NCBI RefSeq assembly: GCF_022965805.1
Contig: NC_133108.1
Span: 24,519,545-24,583,544 of the forward strand
Direction of reading: 5' to 3'
Source: Primulina eburnea
Lineage: Eukaryota > Streptophyta > Magnoliopsida > Lamiales > Gesneriaceae
Length of the DNA stretch: 64,000 nt
The position numbers and the translations under genes are program-made. Under the pieces are notes generated by a model, which saw only the letters and a list, made by a program, of their open reading frames with translations, ran no database searches and had not been told where the DNA came from. Positions 10,368-21,712 of this stretch are shown piece after piece. Within the stretch, counting starts at the first letter, position 1. Each line of letters begins with the position of its first letter.

Positions 10368-13300
10368 TCATCTGAGATCCTTCAACTGATGCATCCCTAT
10401 CTTGTGCACCAATTTCTTGAATGTTGAAGTTGGTAATGCCTTTGTAAATAAGTCAGCTACATTGTCGCTTGAGCGAATTTGATGGATGTCAATATCACCA
10501 TTTTCTTGAAGCTCGTGTGTATAGAAAAACTTTGGTGAAATATGCTTTGTTCTGTCACCTTTGATGTAGCCTCCTTTTAACTGCGCAATGCAAGCAGTAT
10601 TATCTTCGAATATTACTGTTGGGTCATCTTTGGCTGTTGGGAGTCCACATGATTCTTGAATATGTTGTGTCATAGATCTCAACCACACACACTCCCGAAT
10701 TGCTTCATGCATTGCAATGATCTCAGAGTGATTTGAAGACGTCGCTGTTAAAGATTGCTTCACCGACTTCCATGATATAGCAGTGTCTCCTCGTGTAAAC
10801 ACATAACCTGTCTGAGATTTAGCTTTATGTGGATCAGAAAGATATCCTGCATCTGCATATCCGACTAAAGGAGACTTTGATTTTGTCGAATAAAATAATC
10901 CCATATCAATTGTATCCCGAAGGTAACGAAATATGTGTTTTACACCATTCCAATGTCTTCGGGTTGGACATGAGTTATATCTCGCTAAAAGATTAACAGA
11001 AAATGATATATCTGGGCGAGTACAATTTGCGAGATATGACAGTGCACCAATGGCACTTAGATATGGTACTTCTGGACCAACAATTTTTTCTCCATTTTCA
11101 GGTGGTCGAAAAGGATCTTCGTTAGCATCAAGTGATCGAACAAACATTGGTGATGCTAATGGGTGTGCCTTGTCCATGTAAAAGCGCTTTAATATTTTTT
11201 CTGTATATAATGATTGATGAACAAATATTCCTTCTTGCAAATGTTCAACTTGCAATCCGAGGCAAAATTTTGTCTTTCCTAAATCTTTCATCTCAAACTC
11301 ATTTTTCAAGTAATTGGCAGTTTTAGTAAGCTCTTCTGGAGTGCCAATAAGATTTAGATCATCAACATATACTGCCACAATTGCAAAACCCGCATCTGTT
11401 CTTTTAATAAAAGCGCATGGACAAATAGCATTATTTGTGTATCCTTCTTTTAACAAATATTCACTAAGACGATTGTACCACATGTAACCAGATTGCTTTA
11501 ATCCATATAAGGACTTATGCAATTTTATTGATAACATAGCCCTGGGCGCTTCATCATTTTCTTTCGATAGTTTGATTCCTTCAGGCACTTTCATATATAT
11601 ATCACTATCAAGTGAACCATAAAGATAAGCAGTTACAACATCCATAAGTCGTATATCAAGAGTTTCTGATACTGCTAAACTGATTAGGAATCGAAAAGTA
11701 GTGGCATCCATCACAGGTGAATATGTTTCCTCATAGTCAATTCCAGGTCTCTGCGAGAAACCTTGGGCTACGAGTCGGGCCTTGTATCTTACAATTTCAC
11801 CATTTTCATTCCTCTTTCGTACAAAAACCCATCTGTATCCTACTGAGATTACATTTTCAGGTGTTCGTACTACAGGTCCAAACACTTTATGTTTTTCTAG
11901 TGAGTCTAATTCAGTTTGTATGGCCTTCTTCCACTTTGGCCAATCATCTCTTTGTTGACAATCCTTAAAGGATTGTGGTTCTGGGTCTTCATTATGTATG
12001 ATGTCAAGGGCGACATTTAGGGCAAAGACATTGTCAACAATTGTGTTATTTCGATCCCACAATTTTCGAGATGATATATAATTTATTGAAATCTCATTAT
12101 TTTCATGAGAATTTGATTCTTCAGGAATAATATTATCCAAGTTTGGTTCATTGATCTCTCTTACTATATCATCCAAGATTTCCTCTTCAGGAGCTTTTGA
12201 ATTTTCTTTATCCCGTACCTTTCTTTTTCGAGGTACAATATCCTTTGAATCAATTGGTCGACCTCGCTTCTGGCGTATTTTAGATTCATTTGCAGGTTGA
12301 ATAATAGCTGGTCCTATGGGGACATCAATTTTTACAGGGGTATTCTCTGCATGTATATGTGACTTTATCACATTCTTTGTATTAACAAAAGCATCGGGCA
12401 ATTGATTTGCAATTCTTTGCAAGTGAATGATTCTTTCAACTTCTTGCTCACATTGATTATTTCGAGGATCATAATGAGATAGTGTTTTCTCATTCCAACA
12501 AATCTTTTGTTGTTCTTCGGGACACAACTTTATTTCCCCTAGATTTGGAAATTCCAATTCATCGAAGTGGCAATCTGCAAATCACGCAGTAAACAAATCT
12601 CCTGTTAAAGGTTCCAAAAATCTAATAATAGATGGTGAATCATATCCCACATAAATCCCAAGTCTACGTTGTGGGCCCATTTTGGTTCGCTGTGTAGGTG
12701 GGAGAGGGACTTGTACTGCACAACCAAATACTCGAAGGTGAGAAACATCAGGCTCTCGACCATAAGCAAGTTGTAAGGGTCAGTATTGGTGATAATTAGT
12801 TGGCCTTATACGAATCAATGATGCAGGATGTAATATGGCATGTCCCCACACAGATGATGGAAGTTTGGTTTTCATCAATAATGGTCTAGCAATTAATTGC
12901 AAACGCTTAATAAATGACTCTGCTAAGCCATTTTGTGTATGGACATGGGCAACCGAATGCTCAACTGAAATCCCTATTGACATACAATAGTCATTAAATG
13001 TCTGCGATTTAAATTCAGCAGCATTATCAAGACGAATTGTCTTGATTGAGTGATCTGGGAATTGAGCTCGTAATTTAATAATTTGCGCAAGTAATCTAGC
13101 AAAAGCTATATTTCGAGTTGAAAGCAAACTAACATGTGACCATCTAGTAGATGCATCAATCAATACCATGAAGTATCGAAATGGTCCACATGGTGGGTGT
13201 ATAGGCCCACAAATATCCCCATGAATTCTCTCCAAAAAGGTTAGGATTTCAACATCAATCTTTGTAGGGGAAGGTCTTATAATTAGTTTGCCTTGTGAAC

Positions 13301-13872
13301 AAGCTACACATGGATAATCATTGTGTAAAAGAATCTTCTGGTTCTTTAGAGGGTGTCCATGTGAGTTAATTATTATTCTGCGCATCATTGTTACCCCAGG
13401 GTGACCAAGTCGATCATGCCATAATTTGAAGCTCTGTTGGTCAACAAACTTCTGGTTTGTGACAATGTTTGCTTCGACTGTTTTTATTGTCGTAAAATAC
13501 ATTCCAGAAGGGAGTGCACATAATTTTTCTTTTATCTGCTTCTGGCCAGATATAATAGATGTTATGCAAAGGTATTCGAAATTATTTTCATTTAATGTTT
13601 CAATATGGTATCCATTTCGGCGGATGTCTTTAAAGCTAAGCAAATTTCTACTGGATTTGCTCGCATATAGGGCATTTTCAATATATAGGCTTGTATTATT
13701 TGGTAAAATGATTTTTGCCTTTCCATAACCTTCAATAATTTTTGATGCACCCGATATTGTTGTAACATTATTTTCAGCTAATGTTAACTCCAAAAAATAC
13801 CTTTTATTTTGAAGAATGGTATGTGTTGTACCACTATCCACTAAGCATTCATCCTGATATTTCATCGTTAAT
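10368..13872 (-). pseudogene. pol: Copia pol polyprotein (PR-INT-RT-RNase H) with two in-frame stops
   Basis: This is one continuous minus frame. The protease has CLVDSGTTHTIL. The integrase has a GAG-pre-integrase HDRLGHPG region and a complete D-D-E triad (HGDICGP, RLDNAAEF, NGLAES). The RT has an intact YVDD (AVYVDDLNL). RNase H has GYADAGY, 'SSNHSEIIA' and 'FEDNTAC', ending near 'VADLFTKALP'. The frame is broken only by TGA at 12780-12782 (after NYHQY) and TGA at 12582-12584 (after DLFTA). By family comparison each looks like a single-base nonsense change. Fused to gag after splicing of the preceding gap, it would encode a full gag-pol except for these stops. The first ATG is at 13865; the exon would begin at 13872. 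Confidence 0.9.
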
Positions 13873-14086
13873 CTAAAATAAAAATATAATTCAATAAGCT
13901 AAATTCAATAAATAATGTGTAAAGCTTTCAAAGGAAATATTTTATTGAATAATGAAAACATTTATTGAATAACAAAATAAACCTCCATCCTAAACATAAA
14001 CTGAACATCAAAATAAAAACGAGGCAACGATAACCTAATAAACAATAGAAATTCAAAGTAGGAACAAGACCAATGAAAGTGATTAC
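13873..14086 (-). other. putative intron between Copia gag and pol
   Basis: The minus strand has a donor AATAA^GTAATC at 14086 and an acceptor TTATATTTTTATTTTAG ending at 13873. The gap is 214 nt, not a multiple of 3. Joining the exons reads through in frame (LENNK then LTMKYQD), removing the gag stop codon. The unspliced RNA gives gag only. Inference from sequence; no transcript was seen. Confidence 0.55.
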
Positions 14087-15153
14087 TTATTATTTTCTAA
14101 CACACCACCACCAATCAAATTATCTATATTTCCATCTGGATTAGCAAAGAAATCAGAGACGTCCAAGTGAGTTATATCAATTGGATCATCATTGTCCACA
14201 AAATTTATCTCCATATTTCCATTTTCCTTAATTGATTTTTGGTATAGATCCACAAGATGTTTTGCCGTACGACAGGTACGAGACCAATGCCCTTCCATTC
14301 CACATCTATAACATTTTTCTTCATATACTTTGGAACTCTTCTCCTTTGCTTCTTCATTATTGGAATTCCACTGCTGGTGGCTTGTTTTATGTTTCTTCCC
14401 ATTTTGTTGCTGATAATATCTTCTTTGGCCACATCCACGCCCACGCCCACGTCCACGTCCACGTCCACGTCCACTTTCATTGTTATGATTTTGAGTGGAA
14501 TTAGCATTCGCTTCAGGAAATGCAATTTCATATTCTTCAGGAAATATAGTTCCATTTGCTTCAGAAAATGGTGTGGCTCCAGTTGGGCGCATTTGGTGAT
14601 TTTTCATGAGCAGCTCATTGTTTTGTTCAGCAACTAGTAAGCATGAGATGAGTTCAGAGTACCTTTGAAATCCACGTTCACGATATTGCTGCTGCAGGAG
14701 TACGTTTGATGCGTGAAAAGTGGAGAATGTTTTTTCTAACATGTCTTGATCAGTGACTTTCTCTCCACAAAGAATCAGTGTGGAACTAGTCTTGAATAAT
14801 GCAGAGTTGTAGTCACTTACGGACTTAAAATCTTGTAACCGTAGGTGCATCCATTCATATCGGGCTCTTGGGAGAATTACAGTTCGTTGATGGTCAAATC
14901 TTTCTTTTAGATTTTTCCAAAGCTCTCGTGGCTCTTTCACAGTGAGATATTCGACTTTCAACCCATCATTGAGGTGATGACGGAGAAAAATAAGTGCCTT
15001 TGCACGGTCCTGCTGGGACATTTCATTTCCTTCTTTTATTGTATCTCCTAAATTCATAGAGATAAGGTGGACCTCGGCATCCAAAATCCATGATAAATAT
15101 TTTTTTCCAGTCAAATCAAGTGCTTCAAACTCAAGTTTGGTGATGTTCGCCAT
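14083..15153 (-). CDS. gag: Copia gag (nucleocapsid-type) protein, intact
   Basis: This is a 356-residue open frame. An N-terminal 'MANITKLEFEALDLTGKKYL' leads into a gag helical region ('LWKNLKERFDHQ', 'MLEKTFSTFHASN', 'SCLLVAEQNNELLMKNH'). A Gly-Arg repeat tract follows at about residues 227-245, encoded by a CCACGT-type hexamer repeat. An intact zinc knuckle CYRCGMEGHWSRTC (CX2CX4HX4C) is at about residues 283-296. It would form the particle and bind element RNA in the cytoplasm. Start: the first ATG after the leader. The stop codon lies inside the putative intron, so splicing would extend it into pol. Confidence 0.9.
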   Translation of the reverse strand: MANITKLEFEALDLTGKKYLSWILDAEVHLISMNLGDTIKEGNEMSQQDRAKALIFLRHHLNDGLKVEYLTVKEPRELWKNLKERFDHQRTVILPRARYEWMHLRLQDFKSVSDYNSALFKTSSTLILCGEKVTDQDMLEKTFSTFHASNVLLQQQYRERGFQRYSELISCLLVAEQNNELLMKNHQMRPTGATPFSEANGTIFPEEYEIAFPEANANSTQNHNNESGRGRGRGRGRGRGCGQRRYYQQQNGKKHKTSHQQWNSNNEEAKEKSSKVYEEKCYRCGMEGHWSRTCRTAKHLVDLYQKSIKENGNMEINFVDNDDPIDITHLDVSDFFANPDGNIDNLIGGGVLENNK

Positions 15154-16362
15154 TGCAACTTAAAAAAAAATTATATAATTAGAATCATGACATAAATAGA
15201 GTAAAATTGCATTACTATTATTGAAAATAAATATTATAACAAATTATGCATGTTACTACTTTTACTATGCAATTTTGAACTTTTTGTATTTTATTTGTTA
15301 AACTAACATCGATGCAGGTGTACATTGAGATGTGCTCAATTAATAATTTATGTATCTATTAAAAATTGCACTAATTACAAATTGTACCATTATAAACTAA
15401 AGAAGAAAAAAATAAAACCCTTTTATGCACAAATATAAAAATGTGTATTATTTAAGATGACATTTTTATATTTGTAATAAAAATTAATTAGGAAAAGGTA
15501 GAGAGATACACTTATTGTTTTAAATAGTTTGAAATCAAAATATTATATATTTTATAATTATTTGGAAGTCAAATAATTTCAAATTACAAATAGATTTGAT
15601 TTTCTAATTCAAATCTAAAACTCGTTTTCCTTGATTTTATGAATCGTGATTCGCGAGAATTCCGAAAGTAAGTGGTTTAAATTTTAAATGTCAAAAACTA
15701 GATTTTTGATCAACAATTTTTGAAAGTCGAATATATCCAATTTTGGTGAGATTTGGTTTTATTAATTTGAGAAGATGAAAGTCTCAAGAATCTAAAATAT
15801 TATGGTTATGTTGATATCAAACATAGTGTTGTGATTGACTCAAAATTATCATGAAAGTAGTAAATACTAGTATTCACACAATATTTTAGCGACTAGTTAA
15901 AACATCAAAATCCAAATAATATAAATCTTAAACAAGCAATCCAAGATATGATAAAAAAAAAAAAAAAATTGAATCAAAACAACAATACATTTATAATCAA
16001 TATTCTTCAAGAATATTGTCGAAACATATGATAGTTATCTAAATTCTTCAAGAATATGATAACATTATATTTTATATCAATATTATTTATAGATATTGAT
16101 AGATCTTTATGATTTTAGATCAAGATTCTTCGGAAATATTGATAAATCTTATTCATCTATATTTTATTCATAGATCTATCAATATCTTTAACATAAAGTC
16201 GTGTTGTGCTACTTCAGGAGCATCAACATAAATCTATAATTTGTGCTACTTCGGGAACATCAATATTAAATCTAAATATTGTGTTTCTTCAAGGGCATTC
16301 ATACAAGAATAAGAATAAATTATTTATAAATTTTACCTTGAAGAGCACTCGTGCTGATAACG
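15154..16362 (-). other. Copia leader with degenerate primer-binding site; no gene
   Basis: This 1.2-kb AT-rich untranslated leader lies between the 5' LTR and gag. Next to the LTR the minus strand reads GTTATCAGCACGAG, a partial match to the tRNA-iMet complement TGGTATCAGAGC. It contains three diverged copies of a unit with 'gtgctacttc(a/g)ggagcatcaa' at about 16200-16310 and repeats of 'attcttcaagaatat' near 16000-16060. No coding frame is seen. Confidence 0.6.
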
Positions 16363-16507
16363 TGTTGTGAATAGTAGAGAATATAGAGAAGAGAAAATGA
16401 TTTTTGTGTGCTTTATTCATCATTGGAGACCCCTATTTATAGAGTAGATTTACAGAACTTGAATATGTAACAATATCATAATCATCTATAATATCTTTTC
16501 TATAATA
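16363..16507 (-). repeat. Copia 5' LTR (145 bp)
   Basis: It is identical to 10070-10214. Together with the GCTTT duplication it defines the element ends. Confidence 0.95.
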
Positions 16508-16825
16508 GCTTTAAAATATTACAACTTAATAACTTATTAAAAATGCCCCATCCTCAACTTAAAATAAAATACCATATTTTAAATTACCAACATCGTCACC
16601 GGTCTTTTTCTCGATCCCGCTTCGAATAGTCGCCTGAAACATGAGACTCGAAAAACATTTTACTGTGCATCACAATGAACATGATTAATTTAAAATAATG
16701 CATTTAAATAAATCATGCATGGCTAAAACTCATTTAAAATTAACTAAATGATTTAATAACAAAATAAATGCACGGATTATACGTGTACTAAATTTGGGCA
16801 CTACAGTTCCTCCCCCACTTATAAA

Positions 16826-16843
16826 AATTTCGTCCTCGAAATT
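16826..16843 (-). promoter_or_regulatory. PPT-proximal hairpin, Gypsy-A
   Basis: The minus strand reads AATTTCGAGGACGAAATT, a perfect 7-bp stem with an AGGA loop. It overlaps the original pol stop (TAA 16842-16844) and lies just before the purine tract AGTGGGGGAGGAAC at 16806-16819. The same structure occurs at 46884-46901 and, with changed but still pairing bases, at 39199-39216. Confidence 0.6.
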
Positions 16844-19800
16844 AAGCCTTACCGAACAACTCTGGGTAGCAAAGTCTCATATCTGTTTCTGACTCTCATG
16901 TGGCTTCTTCCACTGATTGGTTTAACCACCGAACCTTGATTAGCTTAGTCACTTTGTTCCGGAGTCTGCGCTCTTGCCTGTCTAGGATTTGGACTGGTTT
17001 CTCCTCATAAGACAGGTCTAGAGCCAGCTACAACGGCTCATAACTCAGGATGTGCGAAGGATTGGCTAGGCACTTCCTTAGCATCGAGACGTGGAACACG
17101 TTGTGTACCCCGGCCAGATTCGGCGGAAGGGCTACACGATAAGCTAATGTCTCAACTTTGTCCAAAATCTCGAACGGCCCAATGAACCTCGGACTCAGTT
17201 TGCCTTTCTTTCCAAATCTCATAACACCCTTCATGGGTGCTATTTTGACGAATACGTGGTCACCAACGGCAAACTCGAGATCTCTCCTCCTTTTATCGGC
17301 ATAGCTCTTTTGACGGCTTTGGGCAGTCTTCATCCTCTCACGAATCTTGACCACCATGTCGGCAGTCTGCTGAACTATCTCTGGACTAAGTTCTGTTCTC
17401 TCACCAACTTCATCCCAATGAACTGGTGATCTGCACTTCCTCCCATACAATGCCTCATAGGGAGCCATACCAATTGACGCTTGGAAGCTGTTGTTGTATA
17501 CGAACTCCACTAGAGGTAGTCTAGACTCCCAAGCTCCTTGAAAATCAATCATGCAGGCTCTTAGTAAATCTTCCAGAATCTGAATCACTCGCTCAGACTG
17601 GCCATCTGTCTGCGGGTGAAAAGCTGTACTGAAAAGCAACTTCGTCCCCATGGCTGCATATAAGCTCTTCCAGAAGGACGATGTGAATCTCGGGTCCCTG
17701 TCGGACACAATTGAAACTAGGAACCCATGCAAACGGACTATCTCCCGAATATAAAGTTCTGCATACTGCGTCATGGATAACGTCGTCTTCACTGGTAGGA
17801 AATGCGCTGATTTAGTGAGTCTGTCCACTATAACCCAAATGGCATTAAAGCCTCTGACTGACCTAGGCAATCCAACGACGAAGTCCATCGTAATGTTCTC
17901 CCATTTCCACTCGGGAATGCGGAGTGGCTTAACCAATCCCGCTGGCCTCTGATGTTTAGCTTTTACTTGCTGACAAGTGAGACATTCTGATACGAATCTA
18001 CGGATGTCTCGCTTCATCCCTGACCACCAATACAATATCTGGAGGTCCTTATACATCTTGGTACCTCCCGGATGGATAGAATACGGAGATGCGTGTGCCT
18101 CTGTCAAGATATCCTGTCTGATCGATTCACCACTAGGCACCCACATTCTGCCTCTGTACTTCACAATCCCATCTGACACTGTATAAAGAACACTGCCCTT
18201 GGCCTCATCTTTCAGTCTCCATTTCTGTAGCTGCTCGTCTGAAGACTGTCCTGTCCGGATACGGTCTAGCAAATCAGACTTGACTATCAGATTAGACAGC
18301 TTAGAAGCTCTGCCCTCACGATAAATCTCTAGACCAAACTTCTGAATCTCGGATTGAAGAGGTCTCTGCACTGACAAGTGCGCTACAACTGCCACTTTTC
18401 TGCTCAAAGCGTCTGCGACAACATTAGCCTTTCCCGGATGGTAGCTAATTTCGCAGTCGTAATCTTTCACAAGTTCCAACCACCGTCTCTGTCTCATATT
18501 CAGCTCTTTCTGCGTGAAGAAATATTTGAGACTCCTGTGTTCGGTGAAAATCTGACATTTCTCGCCGTATAGATAGTGTCTCCAAATTTTCAATGTGAAG
18601 ACAACGGTGTCTAACTCCAGATCGTGAGTCGGATAGTTCTTCTCGTGCACTTTCAATTGCCTGGAAGCATATGTTATGACTCGACTCTGCTGCATCAATA
18701 CTGCGCCTAACTCGAGCTTAGATGCATCGGTGTATAATACGAAATCTCCTTGCCCCGATGGCATGGCCAGCACCGGCGCAGAAATAAGAGCCTGCTTCAA
18801 CGTGTCGAAGCTCTACTGGCATTCCTCCCTCCACACAAACTTAGCATTTTTCTTGGTTAGAGAAGTGAGGGGCACTGCTATGGACGAAAATCCCTTTATA
18901 AACTTGCGGTAGTAACCAGCTAAACCCAAAAAGCTGCGGATTTCAGATGCATTCTTCGGCTCAACCCATTCCTTGACAGCCGCTACTTTTGCTGGATCCA
19001 CCTCGATTCCACTGCTAGATACTATATGCCCCAAAAATGCTACCTTTTCTAACCAAAATTCACACTTACTGTATTTCGCAAATAACTTGCGACTCTGCAA
19101 AGTCTGTAATACTGTCCTCAAGTGCTGGTTGTGCTCCTCATTGCTCTTCGAGTATATTAGAATGTCGTCAATGAATACTATGACGAATTGATCGAGGAAC
19201 GGCTGAAATACTCGGTTCATGAGGTCCATAAAAATTGCTGGAGCATTGGTCAACCCAAATGGCATCACCAAGAACTGGTAATGCCCATATCTGGTCCTGA
19301 AAGCTTTCTTGTGGACATCTGTATCCTTCACTTTCAGCTGATGGTACCTTGATCGAAGATCTATCTTAGAGAACACTGTAGCTCCCTGCAATTGATCAAA
19401 CAAGTCTTCGATTCTAGGCAACGGGTACTTATTCTTAATCGTTACCTTGTTCAGCTCCCGGTAATCGATGCATAGTCTCATGCTCCCATCCTTCTTCTTT
19501 ACAAACAGCACTGGTGCGCCCCATGGTGAGAAACTCGGGCGGATAAACTCTTTGTCTAAGAGCTCCTGAATCTGTTGTTTGAGTTCTAACATTTCTGCTG
19601 GAGCTAATCGATACGAGGCCTTAGAGATTGGCACTGTGCCTGGCATGAGATCAATAGCAAACTCCACCTCTCTCTCTGGTGGGAGACCGGAAACATCGTC
19701 TGGGAAGACGTCTGGGAATTCACTGACTACTGGCACTTCAGCTAAAGATGGATTGGGCACATCAGGTGCTGAAATAATACTAGCCAAGAAGGCCTGACAC

Positions 19801-20221
19801 CCCTTGGAAATCAGCCTCCTCGCCTGCATGCACGAAACCATGCGAGGGAAGCTTCTCCATCTATCTGGCTCAAAAAGAAACTGCTCCATACCCAATGGTC
19901 TGACTAGTACTGATCTCTTCTGAAAGTCGATAAGAACCATGTTCTTAGTCAACCAGTCCACTCCCAATATGATGTCAAATTCTGGCATCGGCAATAGGAT
20001 TAAATCTGCATACACTAGGTGGCCATGCAGTTCTAGATCGATATCTCTGACCACACTGGTAGCTAACAGCTCTTCCCCTGATGGGACTGTTACTGAGAAA
20101 TTCACGTCTAGGCCAATGGACTTGAGATCCAAATGATTAGCGAACGTTTCCGATATGAAGGAGTGAGTGGCTCCTGAGTCTATCAATGCGGTTGTGGATA
20201 GTCTCTTAATAAAAATATTTC
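16842..20221 (-). pseudogene. pol: Gypsy-A pol polyprotein with three in-frame stops
   Basis: This is a single minus frame. The aspartic protease has [11 protein letters not shown]. The RT has '[12 protein letters not shown]' and the active-site box FIDD ([13 protein letters not shown]). RNase H has 'LYTDASKL'. The integrase has a CLTCQQVK zinc-region end and a D-D-E triad ([22 protein letters not shown]). A chromodomain-like tail ends YPELFG. Stops are TAG 18813-18815 (a Lys codon in Gypsy-B), TAG 17028-17030 (Gln in Gypsy-B) and TGA 16896-16898 (expected Trp). The RNase H position that is usually Asp in 'DHKSL' is Glu (TEHRSL). The frame ends at TAA 16842. The long open parts are 18813-20186 and 17028-18800. 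Confidence 0.9.
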
Positions 20222-20400
20222 CTGAGATGCGTTAGCGCAACACAAAACGAACTTATATCCTAAAATTACTAACATAAAACTTAAGCATAGAAGAGCCCAA
20301 TATCTCAAGTTACTCAAAAATAATACTAGCACACTAATAATCCCAAACAAAAATCCACATGCAAGGCAAACTAGTACGGAACTTTAATAGGAAATTTTAC
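20222..20400 (-). other. putative intron between Gypsy-A gag and pol
   Basis: The minus strand has a donor CCT^GTAAAA at 20400 and an acceptor GCATCTCAG ending at 20222, 179 nt apart. It matches in position the intron-like gap of Gypsy-B. Here the last exon base is T where Gypsy-B has G, so the joined codon would be TGA instead of GGA. The junction therefore appears inactivated in this copy. Confidence 0.45.
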
Positions 20401-21478
20401 AGGTCAGCAGTGTAGTGTCTGGGTTCGCCTCTTGAGCATGCATGGCGAAAACTCTCCCTTGAGTTGGCTGCTTCCACTGCGGGCACTCCTTCAGCATGTG
20501 ATCCGTAGCTCCACACTTGAAGCACCTGCCTGATCCATACAAGCACTGCCCCGGGTGCTGACGGTTGCATTTAGGACACACGGGGAAGGCAACGGGCTTC
20601 TGAGGCGCCCCTTGCTGCTGAACTGGACCCTTGCCCTTTGGTGGTCCATGATAAGGCTCCTTCGCTGGCGGCCCCTGGTACTGCTTCTTAAATTGGGGCC
20701 TCTGATGTTGCTGCTGCTGCGGTGGAGCCTGGTAGGGCCTCTTGCCCTGTCTGTCAGCCTCAATATCTCGATGGTCTTGTTCCGCCGCCAAAGCCCTAGA
20801 TACGGCGACTGCATAAGAAGTGGTACAAGCTACTCGGACTTCCCGGCGCAAGATCGGCCGCAAACCATTCAGGAAATGTCTCAATTTTGCCTGTACATCA
20901 TTCGCAATGAGGGGCACGATGTGACACCCCCTCTCAAACTTCCTCACAAATTCCGCCACGCTGCTGTCTCCCTGCCGCAGCGTCATAAACTCGTTGGTGA
21001 GTCTGGATCGTACTTCCTCAGTGAAGTACTTGGAGTAAAAGACTTCCTTGAAACCATTCCATGGCAGTACTTGCAGATTGACCGCCACAGACGCGCTCTC
21101 CCACCATAACCTGGCGTCTCCAGTCAATAAGAAGATGGCACAATGGACCCTATCAGCATCTGCCAGCTCCATAAAGTCGAAAATTTCTTCGATGGACTTG
21201 ATCCATCCCTCAGCGACCATCGGGTCAGTAGTACCCGAAAACTCCTTCGGACTCATCCTTTGAAACCTCTCATATACTGCCTCTGGTTGGGGCCTTGCCC
21301 CTGCACCTACTGCTGCAGCCTGGTTCCCTGCAAACTGTGCGAAAAACTGCGTCATGCCTGCAAGCATCTGTGCCTGCATGTCTGGAGGTGGTCGCGGCGG
21401 AGGATTTGCTCTTTCTTCCTCTCGGTGCTCCATGTCCTCAGTCCTAGCTTCCTGGTTAACCATACGTCTAGGAGGCAT
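20384..21478 (-). CDS. gag: Gypsy-A gag protein
   Basis: Open frame starting MPPRRMVNQEARTEDMEHRE. I chose the ATG at 21478, not the upstream in-frame ATG at 21574, because Gypsy-B gag also starts MPPRR and the extra residues look like leader. It has a retrotransposon gag core ('FSGTTDPMVAEGWIKSIEEIFDFM', then 'RQGDSSVAEFVRKFERGCHIVPL'), a Gln/Pro-rich linker and two tandem zinc knuckles: CPKCNRQHPGQC (short form, CX2CX3HX3C) and CFKCGATDHMLKEC (CX2CX4HX4C). The last residues (CKISY) are read from the putative intron. Its role is particle assembly and RNA binding. The frame is intact even though pol is not. Confidence 0.9.
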   Translation of the reverse strand: MPPRRMVNQEARTEDMEHREEERANPPPRPPPDMQAQMLAGMTQFFAQFAGNQAAAVGAGARPQPEAVYERFQRMSPKEFSGTTDPMVAEGWIKSIEEIFDFMELADADRVHCAIFLLTGDARLWWESASVAVNLQVLPWNGFKEVFYSKYFTEEVRSRLTNEFMTLRQGDSSVAEFVRKFERGCHIVPLIANDVQAKLRHFLNGLRPILRREVRVACTTSYAVAVSRALAAEQDHRDIEADRQGKRPYQAPPQQQQHQRPQFKKQYQGPPAKEPYHGPPKGKGPVQQQGAPQKPVAFPVCPKCNRQHPGQCLYGSGRCFKCGATDHMLKECPQWKQPTQGRVFAMHAQEANPDTTLLTCKISY

Positions 21479-21698
21479 AATGTTCCAATAATTTACCCAA
21501 CACGTAAACCCAACATACATGAATATGATGCAAGAACAAGAGATGCACGTACTTTGAACTTTACATGTAAGCATGCTGAAAACATGATTGAATGCTTACT
21601 ACATAACATAATTCAAAACTTTAAAACTTACAGACTTGAGGTGTGACTTCGTGAGCTTCTCGCGACTGGCGGTAGGCGTAACCCTTTACAAGAACAAC

Positions 21699-21710
21699 GC
21701 TCTGATACCA
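21699..21710 (-). promoter_or_regulatory. primer-binding site (tRNA-iMet), Gypsy-A
   Basis: The minus strand reads TGGTATCAGAGC, complementary to the 3' end of initiator Met tRNA, two bases inside the 5' LTR. Confidence 0.9.
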
Positions 21711-21712
21711 AC

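Larger units (their letters stand above)
10070..16507 (-). mobile_element. young Copia element nested in the Gypsy-A LTR
   Basis: Two 145-bp LTRs are identical by eye over their full length. They are flanked by the 5-bp duplication GCTTT (10065-10069 and 16508-16512). In minus orientation: 5' LTR, a 1.2-kb leader, gag, a putative 214-nt intron, pol in Copia order (PR-INT-RT-RNase H), two purine tracts and the 3' LTR. The uninterrupted Gypsy-A LTR at 21713-24495 confirms the empty site. Terminal dinucleotides are TA...CA in element orientation instead of TG...CA. LTR identity implies very recent insertion, yet pol carries two stops. Confidence 0.95.
7548..16805 (-). repeat. Gypsy-A 3' LTR, interrupted by Copia at 10070-16507
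   Basis: It matches the right LTR (21713-24495) almost throughout. About 2815 bp remain once the Copia and its duplicated GCTTT are removed. It is roughly 32 bp longer than its partner, largely because of an extra copy of a 'ccccgttcataattta' unit near 8190-8310. It holds the 74-bp GC-rich array. Ends are TG at 7548 and CA at 16805. Confidence 0.9.

Noticed and set aside
14205..14637. ORFs overlapping the Copia gag on other frames
   Set aside because: Shadows of the gag frame created by the CCACGT-type hexamer repeat.
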